A stretch of DNA of 64,000 nt from the NCBI RefSeq assembly GCF_019711195.1, contig NZ_CP081299.1, forward strand, positions 4,066,001-4,130,000. Direction: 5' to 3'. Within the stretch, counting starts at the first letter, position 1; each line of letters begins with the position of its first letter. Source of the DNA: Dyadobacter sp. NIV53 (lineage in GTDB: Bacteria; Bacteroidota; Bacteroidia; Cytophagales; Spirosomataceae). The position numbers and the translations under genes were made by a program. Of this stretch, positions 63,645-64,000 are shown piece after piece. The notes under the pieces were generated by a model. That model was not told the origin of the DNA. It made no database searches and saw only the letters and a program-made list of their open reading frames with translations.

Positions 63645-64000
63645 ATGCCTTTCCACCAATATTTCAACGGAGAAATTTTTCCAATTGATGCAGAATTATT
63701 TAAAACCAATGATCTTGGATTACTGAGAGGTTATGGATTGTTTGACTATTTCAGGACTTATAACGGTGTACCTTTCCGTTGGGACGATTACTGGCAAAGA
63801 TTTGAGAACTCCGCCAAATTACTGAAACTTAAATTGCCATTAACCCAGGAAGAAACAGCAGATATTTTAGCTGATCTGCATGCGTTATCGGGAGAAGCTG
63901 AGGTAGCTTTCCGGTTTGTACTAACGGGAGGATATGCGCCTGATAGTGTAAATGTGATTCAGCCTAATTTTCTGATACGTACAGAAGCCTTACCGCAGGA
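63645..64000 (+). CDS. Class IV PLP-dependent aminotransferase, partial
   Basis: ATG at 63645 opens a frame that runs off the window (118 residues seen). MPFHQYFNGEIFPID, LGLLRGYGLFDYFRTYNG and the WDDYWQRF stretch fit the branched-chain aminotransferase/aminodeoxychorismate lyase superfamily. The catalytic Lys lies beyond the window end. Substrate undetermined. Confidence 0.82.
   Translation, partial: MPFHQYFNGEIFPIDAELFKTNDLGLLRGYGLFDYFRTYNGVPFRWDDYWQRFENSAKLLKLKLPLTQEETADILADLHALSGEAEVAFRFVLTGGYAPDSVNVIQPNFLIRTEALPQ

Noticed and set aside
63398..63688. 96-codon reading frame before the class IV aminotransferase gene
   Set aside because: No family resemblance, overlaps the aminotransferase start by 44 bases, and codon composition looks random for this genome.
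1..64000. CRISPR, tRNA, rRNA or intact insertion sequence
   Set aside because: No regularly spaced repeats, no cloverleaf-like sequence or CCA-type end, no rRNA similarity and no transposase were recognised.

Overview
The window looks like a chromosomal segment of a Cytophagales-type member of the Bacteroidota, close to Dyadobacter/Spirosomataceae by gene content (inference from remembered family distributions, not a search). Supporting signs are a secreted protein with a type IX secretion C-terminal domain, promoters with the Bacteroidota -7 box TAnnTTTG, weak ribosome binding sites, lipoproteins with short lipoboxes, bacillithiol synthesis (BshC), a meso-DAP-type MurE and a large SecA. I saw no rRNA, tRNA, CRISPR array, prophage or intact insertion sequence.

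Layout. 0-9 kb: a partial VOC protein, aroB, a DUF4136 lipoprotein, then on the minus strand a piece of the division/cell-wall cluster (rsmH, ftsL-like, ftsI, murE, mraY). 9-14.3 kb: a TlpA-like lipoprotein, marR and a FadN-type beta-oxidation enzyme, then a small zinc metalloprotease. 14.5-22.2 kb: an Rrf2 regulator, a membrane glycosyltransferase, a CDP-tyvelose-epimerase-like SDR, an M3 oligopeptidase, a DUF433/DUF5615 toxin-antitoxin pair with a broken toxin, and a dicarboxylate symporter. 22.4-26.7 kb: a heme uptake and degradation operon. 26.9-31.6 kb: a heparinase-like protein, a toxin-antitoxin pair whose PIN toxin has a nonsense codon, a glycosyltransferase and a thioredoxin-like protein. 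31.7-34.5 kb: nuoIJK, with a repetitive tail on NuoI, and a YdcZ-type protein. 34.5-42.2 kb: a giant alpha-2-macroglobulin lipoprotein, Fic and IspH. 42.4-46.5 kb: an ECF sigma factor with two envelope proteins, and BshC. 46.8-55.1 kb: fadE, a T9SS glycoside-hydrolase-like protein with two glycosyltransferases, and fadA. 55.3-64 kb: PspC, a Uma2 remnant, DUF2975 plus HTH, secA, psd, rhomboid, polyprenyl synthase and a partial class IV aminotransferase.

The most coherent undescribed signal is a regulatory one. The core TATGCNNGCATA lies upstream of marR-fadN, fadE (two copies, one inside a 34-bp perfect palindrome) and fadA. These three genes match the Bacillus fadNAE set but are scattered over 45 kb here, so the MarR protein probably controls a dispersed fatty-acid-degradation regulon.

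Four large conserved genes (ftsI, fadN, the macroglobulin and fadE) are each split by one base at a short homopolymer, and restoring that base gives a full-length protein every time. This fits assembly or sequencing error better than gene loss. The nonsense codon in the PIN toxin is not a homopolymer indel and is more likely real. Several intergenic regions hold long inverted repeats that look like dispersed MITE/REP elements.
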